Source: Botryotinia globosa
Lineage: Eukaryota > Ascomycota > Leotiomycetes > Helotiales > Sclerotiniaceae
Assembly (NCBI GenBank): GCA_014898425.1
Contig: RCSZ01000005.1
Span: forward strand, 2,196,501-2,260,500
Direction: 5' to 3'
DNA: 64,000 nucleotides
Shown here: positions 1-12,331 of the stretch, in pieces
Layout of the letters: every line of letters starts with the position of its first letter
How positions within the stretch are numbered: position 1 is the stretch's first letter
Program-made: the position numbers and the translations under genes
Notes under the pieces: model-generated
The model's database searches: none
The model's input: only the letters and a program-made list of their open reading frames with translations
What the model was told of the DNA's origin: nothing

Positions 1-560
1 TTAATATTGAATATAATTTAATAAAAATTTATATTTATATAATTTAAATTATTCTAAATTTATATTAAAAAATTTAAATTTTTAGGATTTTTATAGATCG
101 ATTTCTAAAGCTTTAAAATATCGATTTTCAATTTATAGAGAAATCATATATAAATTTAAAATTTTATAAAATCTTTCATAACTTTTTAATAACAATTATT
201 AAAAGGAAATTATATATCTTTTTGAAAATTTCAAATCTAAATCTATATAGAAATTCAAAAAAAAATTCAAAAAAATATAAAAATATAGATATAATAAATT
301 AAAAATAATATAAATAATCCCTGCAATTTTGAGAGTATTTTTTTCAAATATTTATTCATAAATAATTTATTTTTTCAAGATTTTTCGAATTGAATATCTT
401 ATAAATTTATAATAAAAATGTATTTTTATTTTTAGTTATTTTTCTCTAAAAGTTATTATAGATTTTATAAAATTTCAAATTTTTATATTGTTAGAATAGA
501 TAAGAGTAATGAATCAACTTAGTATATTGTAATACAAAGATTTTTCATTAATTCTTTTAG
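1..560. repeat. AT-rich, RIP-like repeat remnant at left edge
   Basis: Very AT-rich sequence without a meaningful reading frame. Positions about 5-152 recur as a direct copy at about 1030-1175; both share the stretch reading TTTAGGATTTTTATA then a GATCGATTTC-like segment and AAGCTTTAAAATATCGATTTT. The copies differ mostly by transitions. This is consistent with a RIP-degraded transposon that continues beyond the left edge. The family cannot be named from this copy alone. Confidence 0.6.
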
Positions 561-619
561 ATTATAAAAAGTATATGATTTATAAATGATGGATTGCTTT
601 CGATATAAGGGTTTGAGGT

Positions 620-743
620 ACTTGTACGGCTAGAAAATATATAACTTTAATGCTATGAAAACCAGGTTGGTTTTTTTTATAGTTTATTATCTTGTGGTAT
701 GTGTATCTAGCGTTGAAGTTGTATATTTTCTGGCTGCACGAGT
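620..743 (-). mobile_element. MITE copy 1 (about 124 bp, inverted relative to copy 2)
   Basis: This segment is the reverse complement of 1298-1420 apart from scattered, mainly transition differences. Its ends are imperfect inverted repeats: ACTTGTACGGCTAGAAAATA on the left and the complement of TATTTTCTGGCTGCACGAGT on the right. The middle shares the landmark TATCTTGTGGTAT with copy 2. Short length, no coding capacity and terminal inverted repeats make it a miniature inverted-repeat element. It lies inside a spurious minus-strand reading frame (580-885). Confidence 0.7.
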
Positions 744-939
744 ATCTTTCCGGCCAAACATTTGAATTTTTATATGTGGAGTGACGATCTCCATCGGCCC
801 CTTCCTGATCCTTGTACAGATCAACAAAGTAAGCACCAGCACACCATGCAAAATCAAGAGATTTTTCTTTGGGAAGTAGGGTCATGACTTGGTAATCTCG
901 TACATGAAGCAGTTAGTACTTGTAGAAATGTGGTTGTTA

Positions 940-1178
940 AGTCAATCACCCTACTTTCGGGCCACCTCTGTTTTGGGCCACCCTTTTATACCAAAAATCA
1001 CTTTTTTAATCTATTAATATTTCTATAAATATTGAATATAATTTAATAAAAATTTAAATCTATATAATTCGAATCATTTTAAATTTATTCTAAGATTTTT
1101 AGATTTTTAGGATTTTTATAAATCGATTTCTAAAGCTTTAAAATATCGATTTTAATTTATATAGAAATCACATATGTT
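940..1178. mobile_element. Possible Fot1/pogo-type DNA transposon fragment
   Basis: At 940 a TA dinucleotide is followed by AGTCAATCACCC, then TTTCGGGCCACC and GGGCCACCC, then the sequence turns abruptly AT-rich. AGTCAA(G)CACCC next to TA resembles the terminus I remember for the fungal Fot1/pogo group of Tc1-mariner elements. The AT-rich part (1030-1175) repeats the block at the left edge. No matching opposite terminus is visible, so this would be a truncated copy. The family assignment is from memory and tentative. Confidence 0.35.
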
Positions 1179-1297
1179 AAGATCATAAGGTTATAGGGTT
1201 CAATAAGATATACAAGTCTATATAATGAAAAGCCTCCAGGTCTACTTCGTACCTCGGACCCCTTTTTATTTCGAAAAACTCTGAAAACCTATTTTAT

Positions 1298-1420
1298 ACT
1301 CGCGCAGTCAGAAAGTATGCAACTCCAATGCTAGATGCATATACCACAAGATAGTAAATTACAAAAGAACTAATCTGATTTTCATAACACCAGAATTACA
1401 TACTTTCTGACTGCACAAGT
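1298..1420 (+). mobile_element. MITE copy 2 (about 123 bp) with 22-bp terminal inverted repeats
   Basis: The inner terminal repeats are a perfect 15-bp pair, CAGTCAGAAAGTATG at 1305-1319 and CATACTTTCTGACTG at 1399-1413. Both extend outward with transition differences to 22 bp (1298-1319 and 1399-1420). The interior is short and non-coding. The same element lies in opposite orientation at 620-743. No target-site duplication could be fixed. Confidence 0.75.
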
Positions 1421-1609
1421 CAAGTATTCTTCTATCTATCCACTTTTAACCGATATCCACCTTTAACCGATACTTTATCCGTATTTCTCGCCCAACATAT
1501 CCGCATCGATCAACAACCACCACACACATGAGAAAACTTCAACAAGGCTAGTCGTGATATTAAGGTTGTACGACGTCGTATAGAAAAAATAATCTCTCGA
1601 GTCTCAAAT

Positions 1610-2391
1610 ATGACAGACAGTAAGTACCTACTTAGCACTCACCCTTTGCGCGAATACAACATCGAGTCCACAAATGTCGATAAACACAATGAGTTCCCAA
1701 ATGTATCAGATTTGGCGGTACCGCTCTTTTTGTTCCCTTTGGCAATCCAGGAATTATGTTAACAATTATTTCTCGTCTCCTCCTTTTTTAACTTTCTCTT
1801 CTTCGGAAATCCCGGGCAAAGGGCTAAAAAGAGCGGGTGTTAGATACATATTAGACAAATATTTATGCCGGGAAAAACTGTATACCGCAACAAAACATCT
1901 GGTTACTCGCGTACATCGTCGAATCAAGCGTAAAATTTCACGACCGAAGATCAATGCGACAGAGTATCCAGGAAGACTACATTATCAGCAGAGCCGCCAA
2001 GGAAAGTAGTTTCCGGAGCATTGCTGTACTATATTGAAACTCTCAAGTACAACCAGAATACTATGTATACAATATTTCACGACGGGTAAGAGTTCTTGAC
2101 AAATGAGCGTGAGCAGGAGAACATGCTAATTTCACATCCAGTTTATTTTTCAGGTCCCACTCTAGTCTATCTTCATCTCTCACATCCCCAAGCCATAAGT
2201 ATCGAAGCCTCGTTGACAACTACTCATGTATGCGCAAAAACCACGGTATTCCCATCCAGATAATGTATATTAGCGATGACTCGAAAAGTACCCGACTTGA
2301 ATCCTCTGAGCATATCCACATCAGCAGGCCCATCAATACGCAACAGATTTCTACGACTCGACGGCATTAGAAAAGTGAATACATGCTTATA
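1610..2391 (+). pseudogene. Unassigned spliced locus or decayed gene
   Basis: Three adjacent open segments in different frames look protein-like. An ATG at 1610 opens 50 codons (starting MTDSKYLLSTHPLREYNIES) to a stop at 1760-1762. A segment of about 60 codons ends at about 2033 (containing NIWLLAYIVESSVKFHDRRS). A third runs about 1950-2391, is interrupted by a convincing intron and contains VVSGALLYYIETLKYNQ. The intron has donor GTAAGA at 2086, a TGCTAAT branch-like site at 2134, and in-frame alternative acceptors ending at 2151 and 2163. The first two segments join to the third only with extra introns or frameshifts. I recognise no family. It may be a small lineage-specific gene or a degraded one next to the transposon debris; chance open frames are not excluded. 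Confidence 0.3.
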
Positions 2392-5300
2392 AATTCTTTG
2401 AAAAAATCTTCGGGAGTTAACCATATAATCGCGAAAAATCAGCAACAACCCCATAGAATCTAATATGAAGATACCAGGCAACAGTGCATGATCATAGTAC
2501 CAACAAAGAAAATTACAACCTTCCTTACTAATCCTCAAACTAATATACGATAGCAAACAACCGAGGATCCCAACACAACAGACAGCTGAGGATACCGAGG
2601 AAGATCATAAGGAGTAAATCTTGTGCCATTATGACTTGCAAGTTATAAGATAACTTCACTATTAAACCTCTTCGTAGGCTGACATGTATACTACCATACC
2701 ATGAATACAAAGATCGTTATCGGCAATAACCACGAGGCCACTCTCACAAAACGAAGACACGACAACAATACAACAACGTATTCGTTTAAGAGACATATCA
2801 GGACTTATGCGCGAGGTTCTTTCATATGATGCTGAGAAAAATGACTTAATAATTTGTTCTCGCTTGACTTCTCATTTCCGAAAAATGGTAGCACGTGTGA
2901 AGTGCACAATGAACACCAAATTGACGTGTCATTCGAACCAACAGCCCGGGTTCCCCCCCTTACCACGTTCTGTAAGCCACTGCCGTTACGGGCAACACAT
3001 AATCTCAACCCGAAAGAAAGAAAGGTATTCAACACCAACCCCACCAGTGACTCTACCCACATATTCGGGAAGAACAAAGTGACGCGCATCGCATTGAATT
3101 CAAAGTTTTCGACCCCAAACAAACCAACCATTCACAACCTCTTATTTCCTCACAGTCAACAAGAATACTCTATCCAAACACACCACCACCGAAGAAACTT
3201 TCCTCCACCACTCTAATGAAACTCAAGACATCCTCAGGATCAACTCTCCCTAGAGAGAAACCTCGCATATGTTCCCACGCCATACTACTGCGATTGAATT
3301 CTTTATATATCCCATAAAATTGACTCTAACCCTCTATCTCCGTTTAAACTATGAGGTTAGGTATACATTTCATCCTTCAAATCTCATTCGCAGTACTAAG
3401 CGAGAGACAATTCCTCTCCCCCCACGTCGCTAGAAACATTCATTTCTCGTTTCTCAATCCCTCTCAATTGAAACCCGACATCTACATGAATAAGTTTTGA
3501 CAATTCACCAAGAAATATCAAGTCATCAAGCCCAACCGGGTGGATTTCTCCGAAAATCAGATCATACAAGTTTAGCTGAGGCTAAGGAGAATAGCCTCAC
3601 ATCTATTTACCTATCCGGCTTTCTGATAATACAACAAAACTACAGAAAAAACTGGAAAGTAGATAGATGCCATGTAGACAAAGCATGTCATGATACATCA
3701 TACAGGAAAGCAGTGCACGGCAGAATTCCGCCAGATATAAGCCAAACTGTAATGAATCTTCCATAATCATAAACAAGCAAGCTATACTAGCTTTCTGTCA
3801 AAGTGAGGATTCGAGTACACATGTATGTGTGATATCCCCCAAACCAAATCAACAATCACCATCATAATCTCTCTCAATAGACGCAAACAAACAATCCTAA
3901 ACCAAACAAAAAACCAATCAACTCCAGTCAACTCAAAAGTCACAGCAGAAATATTCCTTCTTCTCCGCATGTCGAAGACTCTTTGCAGAATTAGGTTGTT
4001 TACCTACAAGACGAGATCCTGATCCTCTTGATAAATGTTCAGACGATACCGTCTACAACAGAAACCATAATATATTCCCTGATGCCAATACAAATAACAC
4101 CTACAAATTCCTCATACAAACCTCACTTCACCACACGGCACCATATGATACCCCCGCTACTAAAAAAAATAGCGTGAAGCACTATAAGATCACGACAGGA
4201 CGTATTTCCATCCACGTATCTATCAACAAAAAATAAAAACTCGAGGTCAAGTAAGAAATAAAGGGTAATATACCTTATGTTACTCGTATCATTCTCTTAT
4301 CAGAGGGGAGTTGTGAATTACCCATTCTTACAACTACCTAGAATCTCCACAGTATCACAAGAGTCAATCCCCATTGCAAGTTTATATTCTAATCGCGTAA
4401 GATGAATTTCCCTTTTCTCTTTTCTCCTTATCCTTTCCAAACCCCATTTAAAAACTGCATCTAAACAAAATAACTAATACTCTCAGAATCACTTGAATCA
4501 ACCCATTCATCCCCCATCTCCGATCCCTCATCCTTATCTTCCATTCCCATCCATCTCCCAAATTCCCAAATCCCAAACCAAGTTCCAAAAACGAGCAACA
4601 AAACGTGCAATACCTAACTAACAAAATACCCTCCAAGATTCAACTAACTATCAATTCCATTCAAATCCCTTCCCCACTCTCCATTTTCATGAATCACTCA
4701 CACCACACCGCACACCACACCGTCTTATATTCGAAATTTCAAGATTTCAGAATCTCAGGTCACCATCTGTAAATAAACAAAACAATAAAACAATAAAGCA
4801 AGACATAAGATAGTACATACTATACTATCGCATCCTATCCCATGCCATCCCACCAATATTCTTTCCGTCCTTCACAAAAAGAAAAGAAGAGAAAATTATC
4901 CAATATGACTAACCCTAACTTCTGATCAGGGCTTTGTCGCCTAACCCTAAAGGCTAACCCTATCTTCTTTATAGAGCATGGTTGGAGGTGTGTTCTGTGT
5001 CCTGGGCTATACTATTAGCTTGCCCAGGAAATTTGAAGGACACGGAATACGCGGGCACGTTAACCACGCGAAATACGACTCGTTTTTACAAAAGTGTATA
5101 GATCCTCATCTGTATCTACATCCACATTCGCACCACTAGATGAAGCAATGCAAGTACATACATATCTATTCGCAAATACATTATACATGCACCAACACCA
5201 ATATACACCCACCAACAAATACATTAGAAACCCCTAACCCCATCTCCATCTCCACCTGTTTAATCTCAATATCGAAAATGATACAACCAAGACCAGGGCC

Positions 5301-6240
5301 AGCGAGAAGAGAGAAAAAAGATATGAAAATACAAACACACCACACCTATCAACCCAAATAACGATCACCAACAAATCATTAAAATATATAAACACCTCGC
5401 GCACCCTCCTTGTTTCTCCCGAAAGCTCATGCAAGACGCTCAATATTCATTGCACTCGAGAAATATTCAAGAATCAACACGTAAATCAAATCTTACCTTC
5501 ACAACTCGCAACTCCATCTCTGTTCATTCTCAAGACTTCAAATAAAGAAAAAACTTGTACAGAATTAACATCCCCAAATCTCCTCATTCAAACTCCAATA
5601 TCCATAAAACCATCCCCAGAAGAAAATCTTCAATTCCTCAAATCCTCAATCCCTTATAATTTGTCAAGTAGTATCTACATCTACATCTACATAAACACAT
5701 AAACACATCAACATATAAAAACATAACATGACATACAATATAAACAGCACGAGACACAGCCCAAAAATCATCTACACTCTAGACACTAGAAACTCTCACC
5801 TCACCTCTCACCTCCCCACTCATCGCCTCTCAAACTCCAACTCAAAAAGGGGAGAGTTATAATCCTCGATTACTTAATCCCTGCCCACCAATTCTCATTC
5901 CCATTCCCATTCCCGTTCCCATTCCCATTCTCACCCACCGACTCTCTCCTAACGATTCAAATTCAAATCCGCATCCGCATCCAAAAATCAGAAGAACCAA
6001 AACGAACCAAAACGAACCAGACACGCAAATACAGCGAATATCCCAACCACACGACCTCTTTCTTATATGTAGATAATTCCAGTACATACTCACTTGAGAC
6101 TCAAGACATGAGAGTTAAGACTTAAGACTCAAGACTACTCCAACTATCCTAGATGAAATACCCGCACTAGCTCATCCCCGCCATCCACTTCCCAATTCAC
6201 AAAAATTCTCAAGAATTCTCAAGAATTTATTCAGGAATTA

Positions 6241-6365
6241 GACATCAGACATCAGACATCAGAATCAGACATCAGAATCAAATATCAGAATCAGACATCA
6301 GAATCAAATATCAGAATCAGAATCAAACATCAAAATCAGAATCAAACATCAAAATCTAAATCAAA
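6241..6365. repeat. Imperfect (CATCAGA / AATCAGA) short tandem repeat
   Basis: Units of 6-7 bases built on ATCAGA and its variants (AATCAAA, ATCAAAT) repeat across about 125 bp. It is non-coding low-complexity DNA in the gene-free region. Confidence 0.8.
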
Positions 6366-6532
6366 TATCTAAAGGTAGACAGGTATTCGAAACAAACAAA
6401 CAACCATCGCTTTACTTAGCTAGATACTCAAGCAACATGATTCAGGATATACGAGTCGCGAGGCGCAGAGAAATCAACATACTTACTTACACCAGCGCAA
6501 GACATATATCCAATATATCCAACAGAAAAAAA

Positions 6533-6608
6533 AAGAAAAAAAGAAAGAAAAAAAGACATCACCACCACCACCACCACCACCACCAAGAAAGAAAGAAAGA
6601 AAGCAAGA
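6533..6608. repeat. Compound microsatellite: (A)nG, (CAC)n, (AAAG)n
   Basis: A purine run is followed by about eight CAC triplets (6560-6584) and then AAAG/AAGC units. The poly-histidine (+) and poly-tryptophan (-) reading frames predicted across it are artefacts of the repeat. Confidence 0.85.
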
Positions 6609-6741
6609 AAGCAAGCAAGCACAAACCCCTCCAATAAAATAACAGATCGAAAACTTTCCATTGGGAAGAAATCACAACCACAACCACAGTCATAACCCAT
6701 CCCCCTCCTCTACCCTCATCTCCAACCCTTTTCATTTCATA

Positions 6742-6760
6742 CTCGCTCGCTCGCTCGCTC
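6742..6760. repeat. (CTCG)n microsatellite
   Basis: About four and a half tandem CTCG units. Short repeats of GAGT type occur just downstream at about 6805-6822. Confidence 0.8.
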
Positions 6761-7932
6761 ACTTACGTATTCTGTGTTCCGACTCCCGAGAATTGAAAAT
6801 CAAGGAAGTGAGTGAGTGAGTGGTCTGCACCAAATCGCAAAATCGAGTGTAGATGTAAGAAACCATAGAATCTCATCTACCGATTTGCAATCGCGTACTA
6901 GTGATACGATGATAAGAATACCGAGGTAAGAATACTGTAGTGGAAATATTAAATAAATGACTTATTTATTCACTGTAGGTATGCACAATAAGACTACCAT
7001 AGAGAATAACTCACATACATGTGCACACACGTACATTTTATCCTCCTCAAAACCCCTGCTCAAAACCCCTGCTCAAAGAATCCCTAAAAAATCTAAAAAA
7101 TCTAAAAATCGCAAGACAAAAACATGCTCAAAACAAAAGCCATTTTATTTCGCAATTCCATCTCTTCTTCTAGCACACACACCCAATCCAATATCTCGCA
7201 ACACCCGACATACCAGCACCCCCACCCCTTCCAGAATCTTACTCCATAGTAATCCCACAACCCCTTCTTTTCTCTAACGAATACACTGCATTGCATTACA
7301 GACCAGACCAGACGAGACCAGACCAGGAATTTATTCGCATACATACCTACATAACGCATACATATAACACACACGTTTTCAATTCTCGGGTTTCCCCTTT
7401 TGATATTACTATGAACTTATTTCGTCTCAAGCTAGTGTGGTGTAGCGCGATCCAAGGTAATGCACGTGCCTTTTATTATGATTGTCATAGAGTAGGTATT
7501 ATGTATCTACGTATCTATTGTATGGTCGAGAAGATGGATATGGATTGAGGATGCTGGTACGATATTGACCCGACTTCTAGAAACGAAGTGGTGACTCGTG
7601 AGTGTATCGTAGCGAGAAGACAAACGAAGGGAAAAATCCGCTAGCTGTTGTGATTAAAGGGTATCCTGGTGATCTATCCATTCGATATAATTGGAGGAGG
7701 AAAGCGAGTTTCACGATTGGTTGGAAAAGTATCAGATTGTCACTTGTAAGCGCCGAGGAAGAAGAAGCTAGGATGTTAACCGCAAAGCACTCTGGTGGTT
7801 GATGCAAACACGATGGATGAAGTGTGATTGGGAGAGAGCAGAAGAAGAATAGCGTGATTATGAGTATTGGAAATGTGGTATGGTGAGTGGGAAAGCTTAG
7901 TTGTGGAGGAGGGTTTGAGTTGTGGATAGGAG

Positions 7933-8380
7933 CACCAGTGGGTACACAGACTCGTGAGACTCGCTATAAGCAAAGCACAATTTCACACCAAAAATCAACA
8001 TTTTTAAAATTCTATTAAAAAATACAAACTTGATATTTTTTAACAAAATTTTCAATAGAAATTAATTAAATATTAGAATATATTATATTAAAAATTGATT
8101 CGAAAATCTTCAATTTTGAAATCACAATTTATAATATTATATTTCCTTATCAAATAATTTTAATAGAAAAAATCAAATCAATTTATTCAAATTTTATTTA
8201 TAAAAATAATAATTTAAAGTTTAAATTATATAAAATCCTTATATTTCTCAATATTATATCTCAATTTTGAAAAGATTTAATAAAAATTTGAATTAAAATT
8301 GAATTATTAAAATAATGATTTTTAATATGAAATTATGCTTTGCTTATAGCGAGTCTCACAAGTCTGTGCACCCATTGGTG
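7933..8380. mobile_element. 448-bp TIR element with RIP-like AT-rich core
   Basis: The outer 54 bp at 7933-7986 and 8327-8380 are reverse complements with only about five differences, all transitions. The landmark GAGACTCGCTATAAGCAAAG on the left matches CTTTGCTTATAGCGAGTCTC on the right. The core between them is extremely AT-rich and non-coding. A 3-bp GAG flanks both sides and may be a target-site duplication. This is a non-autonomous DNA transposon or MITE; the superfamily cannot be set without relatives. Confidence 0.8.
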
Positions 8381-9774
8381 GAGTAGATATATTTGCTTAT
8401 GAAGTTACGAGTTACTTACTTGCCTAGATAACCTTACGGAGTATGGTCTCGAGTCAAGGGTGATGACAAATCAGAGGCGGGCGGCAATTCACTCACTGAT
8501 CACTGATCGGATGGCTGCTCGGGTAGCTGGAGAAGATCGATGTGCAAGTAAGATAAGGTTAGATGGCGAAAAGAGGCGAGGGGAGATGGTGGATGAATGG
8601 ATGGATAGATGGATAGATGGATAAATGAATGAATGGGCACAGACGGTTTGAAGACTAGGAAAGTCTCATGTAGTGGAGATGCGGTGAGGAGAGTTTTGAC
8701 TTGACAGCGGTGGTGGGGATGGCGAAGAGAACGGACGTTTGATGATCGAGTTAAGTACCTACCTAGTATAGAAGGCTCGAGATCTCGTAGCTACAGCCTT
8801 TGAAAAAGCAAAGAAAGAGATTTTGGCGCCAATAGAGTTCCGGAAGAGATTCTGGTGGAAAGGAAAGGAAGAGAAATGAATGTGATTGGTTCGTGCAGAG
8901 CTTGGCTGGGATGTTTTGGTCACATGTTGACCGGAAATGGCTTTCCTCTTTAAGCGACGCATAAATTGTCCGAGACACATGTGTAGAACTTTTGATATCT
9001 GGTATGGTGGTATGAGATGTGTGGAATAGAATCATCGAGATGAAAAGATGAAAAGATGAAAAGGCCTTTTGGATTGAAATTGATGGTCGCCAAGCAAGTC
9101 CGTGAATGGTGCAATGGCGATGGTGATATGGAAGAGATAGGTATAGGTAACGTTCAATGTATATAGGTAGGTAGGTAATCTATTGATTAATAATGAATCT
9201 CGTAGTTTTAGCTCCCCATGCAATATATACTCATGGATGAAAAATAAAGAGCGGTAGTATTCTTCCATGGACATGCTCGTCGTCACTATCTGATTTTATA
9301 TATCACGGTGCGTAGATGGACTCAGAATCGATTGTCTCGCGTCCCAAAGAAATCACACTGTACTGTCTAGGGAGGTACCCAATCTTCGGTAACGGGAATC
9401 TGGATTGATATGAAACAAGAAGCGTAGCGTACAGAAAGCGCACCTCGTGATGGGAAAAATACGATGCAGAAACGATTTCATGGCTTTTCCTCTTTTTGAG
9501 AAGCGGTGTAAGTGATCAATATCATAACATTGTATGTGGTTGCCTAGGGAGGGAGAGAGGGAAGTATCGTGTTGTGTTGTGTTGTAGGTATTGTTCAATC
9601 ATAATCAAAGTCCTTGACATAATGAGATTAAAGATTATGCGTTGTTCCATGAGATGAGATGAATTTTGGTACTGGACCTACCTACACTCCGTTCTCTGTT
9701 CCATTGTTCAGCTGTACGGAACGGAGGATAGAGGATACAAATGTCTTGGCGTATTATACAAGAATCTTGAAGAA

Positions 9775-9804
9775 GTTACCTACCTACCTACCTACCTACC
9801 TACC
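9775..9804. repeat. (TACC)n microsatellite
   Basis: About seven tandem tetranucleotide units. Confidence 0.85.
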
Positions 9805-9876
9805 AATATGAACGCTCAATGTTCAGCTTTCTCGTTGCTCCGTCAGAGGCTTTTGCTTCTAGAATAAATCAGTACT

Positions 9877-9907
<31 letters not shown>

Positions 9908-9941
9908 GTCAGTCAGTCAGTCAGTCAGTCAGTCATTCAGT
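9877..9941. repeat. (ACAG)n-(TCAG)n compound microsatellite
   Basis: About eight ACAG units (9877-9907) switch directly to about eight TCAG units (9908-9940). The two motifs differ by one base, suggesting one array converted part-way along. Confidence 0.85.
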
Positions 9942-10841
9942 CAATCTATCTGCAAGATATCACAATATCGGAATGACAATATCAAGGGGAAGAACGGAAT
10001 GGTTAATATGTACCTACCTCCATAATTACTTTTTATAGCCACATGCAAAGAAATCCCATTGTAGAATCATCTCCCGATATTCAACATACATCTACCACCG
10101 ACCTTCTTGGTAATATCGCCACCGAGGTTTGTTGCAGCCAGTCTCCCAGCCCACTCCGTCCTGTTTATAATAGGTCGATGCTAGCTCAAGCACAGGTCGT
10201 CCGTCCCTAAGATCATCCATACAGTCTCGCCTCCTCTTTCTCCGAACATCTCTCAAGCTTCATGTGAAAAATCTAACTACGATTTGCGAGAATCTCACTG
10301 GTCAACCACCACGATTCTCGCTTCTGGAAATCAGCCACGGATTCATCACCGAAGACAAGAGGACGGATCGAGGTATTTTATACTTTTTCCATGGTTCCAA
10401 ATCTTTCTCCCGTACCGTACCGTCTTTTAGTTTGGAAACCCTGAGGAAGATTAATGAGGACCCTGGATTTAGTTTTCAGCTATGGAAGGAATTAGTCAGA
10501 GGGTGTGTTGGAATACCTAGCACAGGGAGGTTTGTGTGGATGTGAGAGTTGAGATGATTTGATTCTTGATCTTTGATTTGATAGATGCTTGAGTTGATCA
10601 AGGTAAGATCTTAGCAATACCTCCCGGTACCTATGTATGTACCAGACAGAGTACCGGATTACCAAGAGCCAAGCACGCAGAGAAAGTCACAAACGTACCT
10701 AGATGGAGAGGAAAGAAGCAATCATTATCAAATAATGATCCGAATGAATGTTCAATGCAGATGCAGAAGGTAGAAATGTGATTCCGTACATATAGACTAC
10801 CTATTGAGAAGTATAGTTTACACACCTAGGTATTATATGAG

Positions 10842-10965
10842 CTGAGTTGAGTTGAGATGAGATGAGATGAGATGAGTTGAGTTGAGTTGAGTTGAGTTGA
10901 GTTGAGTTGAGTTGAGTTGAGTTGAGTTGAGTTGAGTTGAGTTGAGTTGAGTTGAGTTGAGTTGA
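10842..10965. repeat. (GAGTT)n pentanucleotide array
   Basis: About 24 tandem GAGTT units over 124 bp, with a few GAGAT variants near the left end. The minus-strand serine/glutamine/leucine-type reading frame across it is a repeat artefact. Confidence 0.9.
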
Positions 10966-11454
10966 AATGAAATAAAGTGAATTGGATTGAAAGAAATGTG
11001 AATTACTATTGTAACTCTAATTCCATATAATGCGATTGTTTCATGGGATTTATTCATCTCTGGGTTATCACGTGGAAAAGGAATGAGACTCTCAAATTGT
11101 CATCATCATTATCGTCGTTTGTTGTCGACACAATATACCTAGGTTATATCAAATCAACACATCTTTATCGATGTAGACGACAAATATCAACATCATTTTA
11201 TATCCATTGACTCGATCCAGTTCACATGATGCATCTTCTTAGAGCGCGCCTACCTCGCCATGTTATCAAACCCCAGAAATACTATGTATGTATATCTATC
11301 TACCCAGGTATATAGATGCATTGATGATCCCATCACTCAAGCCAGACAAGTTACAACATGAGGAATCAATAAACTTTTCAAGGGATGTACATTCATCAGA
11401 TGGAGGCTGGAGGAAGATGGAGGTTGGCATTCATTATCTACCTAGGTAGCTATT

Positions 11455-11790
11455 TGGTATCTATATCTAGTATCTATATCTAGTATCTAGTATCTAATAT
11501 CTAGTATTTAATATCTAATATCTAGTATTTAATATCTAATATCTAGTATCTAATATCTAATATCTAATATTTAGTATCTAATATCTAATATCTAGTATCT
11601 AATATCTAGTATTTAATATCTAATATCTAATATCTACCTATCTAATGTATCTAATATATCTATATCTAATATCTAATATCTAATATTTAGTATCTAATAT
11701 CTAATATCTAGTATCTAATATCTAGTATTTAATATCTAATATCTAATATCTACCTATCTAATGTATCTAATATATCTATATCTAATAAAC
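11455..11790. repeat. TATCTA-type minisatellite with 116-bp higher-order duplication
   Basis: The tract is built from TAGTATCTAATATC-like units. A longer unit starting TTAGTATCTA at 11571 is repeated from 11687, giving a 116-bp higher-order period; both copies carry the internal landmark TACCTATCTAATGTATC. It is non-coding. Confidence 0.85.
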
Positions 11791-12331
11791 CTTCCTTGAT
11801 ACTCGAACCTTTAATTTTAAGCCTTTGATACGATGTATGGAATACTACATCAGATATCTACCTACCTACACTAGATACACTATCTACGCACATTATCATA
11901 CATTATCACATTATCACACATCATCACACATTATCACCCTAAAAATAATTCCCTCTTGTTCTTTCTTCCACCATTTCCATGGGAGAATGAGCACCGACTG
12001 ACCACTGACTATTGACCACCACCGACCACCAGGTGGTCGACCACCGACCTACGGTATCACACACATATATCCATACCATATCCATACCATACATATCCAT
12101 ACTTTACCCTCCCTTTCTACTATATCAATCACTCTCCATGTGAAAGGATGAAAGGTATCGGGAGAAAAGCTTGATACAATAGATTCGCATCAAAAGAAAG
12201 AGAAAGAGAAAGAGAAAGGGGAAAGGAAAGGAAAGGAGAAAGAAGAGTAGGTATAGTATAACATGAGGAAATAATAACAATGATAACAAGAAGAAGAAGA
12301 AGAATAATAATAATAACAATAATAATGATTC

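Larger units (their letters stand above)
2560..7932. other. Gene-free region with low-complexity tracts
   Basis: No reading frame here is long, starts convincingly, or shows domain-like sequence. The + strand is C/A-rich and many tracts are simple or nearly so. Composition is not RIP-like. Three CTAACCCT telomere-like motifs occur at 4909-4961, followed by a hairpin-capable stretch at about 4996-5043. I see no tRNA, rRNA or transposase remnant. Confidence 0.5.

Noticed and set aside
580..885. 101-codon minus-strand frame
   Set aside because: About 120 bp of it is the MITE at 620-743; the rest has no recognisable content.
6428..6762. Poly-His and poly-Trp proteins
   Set aside because: Translations of a (CAC)n microsatellite.
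7577..7807. Overlapping open frames on both strands beside the TIR element
   Set aside because: Neither has a convincing start or similarity that I recognise; overlapping frames of this length occur by chance.
10264..10545. 93-codon + open frame
   Set aside because: It starts with GTG, has no ATG, no recognisable family and no clear splice partners.
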